Assembly: GCA_944380945.1 (NCBI GenBank)
Contig: CALWJG010000071.1
Location: forward strand, 1 to 7,528
DNA: 7,528 nt
Direction of reading: 5' to 3'
DNA from: an uncultured Agathobaculum sp.
GTDB taxonomy: Bacteria > Bacillota > Clostridia > Oscillospirales > Butyricicoccaceae
How positions within the stretch are numbered: position 1 is the first letter of the stretch; every line of letters starts with the position of its first letter. The translations under genes and the position numbers were made by a program. Under the pieces are notes generated by a model that saw only the letters and a list, made by a program, of their open reading frames with translations, was not told the origin of the DNA and ran no database searches. Positions 7,401 to 7,528 of the stretch are shown piece by piece.

Positions 7401-7528
7401 TCAGAATTCATAGGTATACAGCTGGTGGTAGCCCGCCTCCGGGTTGGGCGAGAGCACATAGTACCGCTGCGCCAGCAGCCGCTCCGCATCCCCGCCGAAA
7501 TAGCGGCAGTATTCCTGCACATAGGGGC
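7401..7528 (-). CDS. Unrecognised protein, C-terminal 41 residues only
   Basis: The frame runs in from beyond the window edge and ends at TGA 7403-7401. The visible tail is aromatic-rich (YCRYFGG, QRYYVLSPN and a final YTYEF) with no frame breaks and GC-rich codon use like its neighbours. It stops 24 bases before the GS-like start and the GS-like Shine-Dalgarno lies in that gap, so co-transcription is likely. The fragment is too short for me to assign a family. Its position suggests a nitrogen-related partner, but that is inference from location only. Confidence 0.65.
   Translation of the reverse strand, partial: PYVQEYCRYFGGDAERLLAQRYYVLSPNPEAGYHQLYTYEF

Overview
The window looks like the chromosome of a high-GC member of the Clostridia, most likely Oscillospiraceae/Ruminococcaceae. 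The evidence is a DapL-type diaminopimelate pathway, a glutamine-synthetase-like gene followed by an ANTAR-type antiterminator gene (a pairing known in Clostridia), strong Gram-positive Shine-Dalgarno sites and strongly GC-rich third codon positions. The taxon is an inference from gene content; no rRNA or other marker is present. Almost everything is on the minus strand; only the first 705 bases are plus-strand coding.

Layout. 1-705 (+): the 3' part of an unrecognised, visibly AT-richer gene. It converges on a comF-family gene (1382-723, -), and the two share a bidirectional terminator (708-740). Bases 1383-1630 are non-coding and packed with six separate perfect or near-perfect inverted repeats. 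Next comes a tightly coupled minus-strand operon, read dapF (5251-4406), pyrG (4409-2793), dapL (2806-1631). The genes overlap by 4 and 14 bases. DapL and DapF supply meso-diaminopimelate for cell wall and lysine synthesis, and PyrG supplies CTP. The dapF leader (5252-5435) holds a terminator-like hairpin with an extended -10 promoter candidate directly upstream. Upstream of this lies a second minus-strand operon: an unidentified gene ending at 7401 (only its last 41 codons are visible), a glutamine-synthetase-like gene (7376-6057) and an ANTAR response regulator gene (6011-5436) that ends in its own terminator.

Most interesting point. The glutamine-synthetase homologue has lost several classical catalytic residues: the ammonium-site Asp is Asn, two of three n2-metal ligands are Ala and Lys, and the flap Glu is Asp. 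The adjacent ANTAR protein has a receiver domain in which the phospho-acceptor Asp is Asn and the acidic pair is missing. A catalytically dead, GS-fold nitrogen sensor working with a phosphorylation-independent RNA-binding antiterminator is a plausible reading of this pair, in the spirit of the AmiC/AmiR system. This is inference and needs testing.

No tRNA, rRNA, CRISPR array or recognisable transposase was seen.
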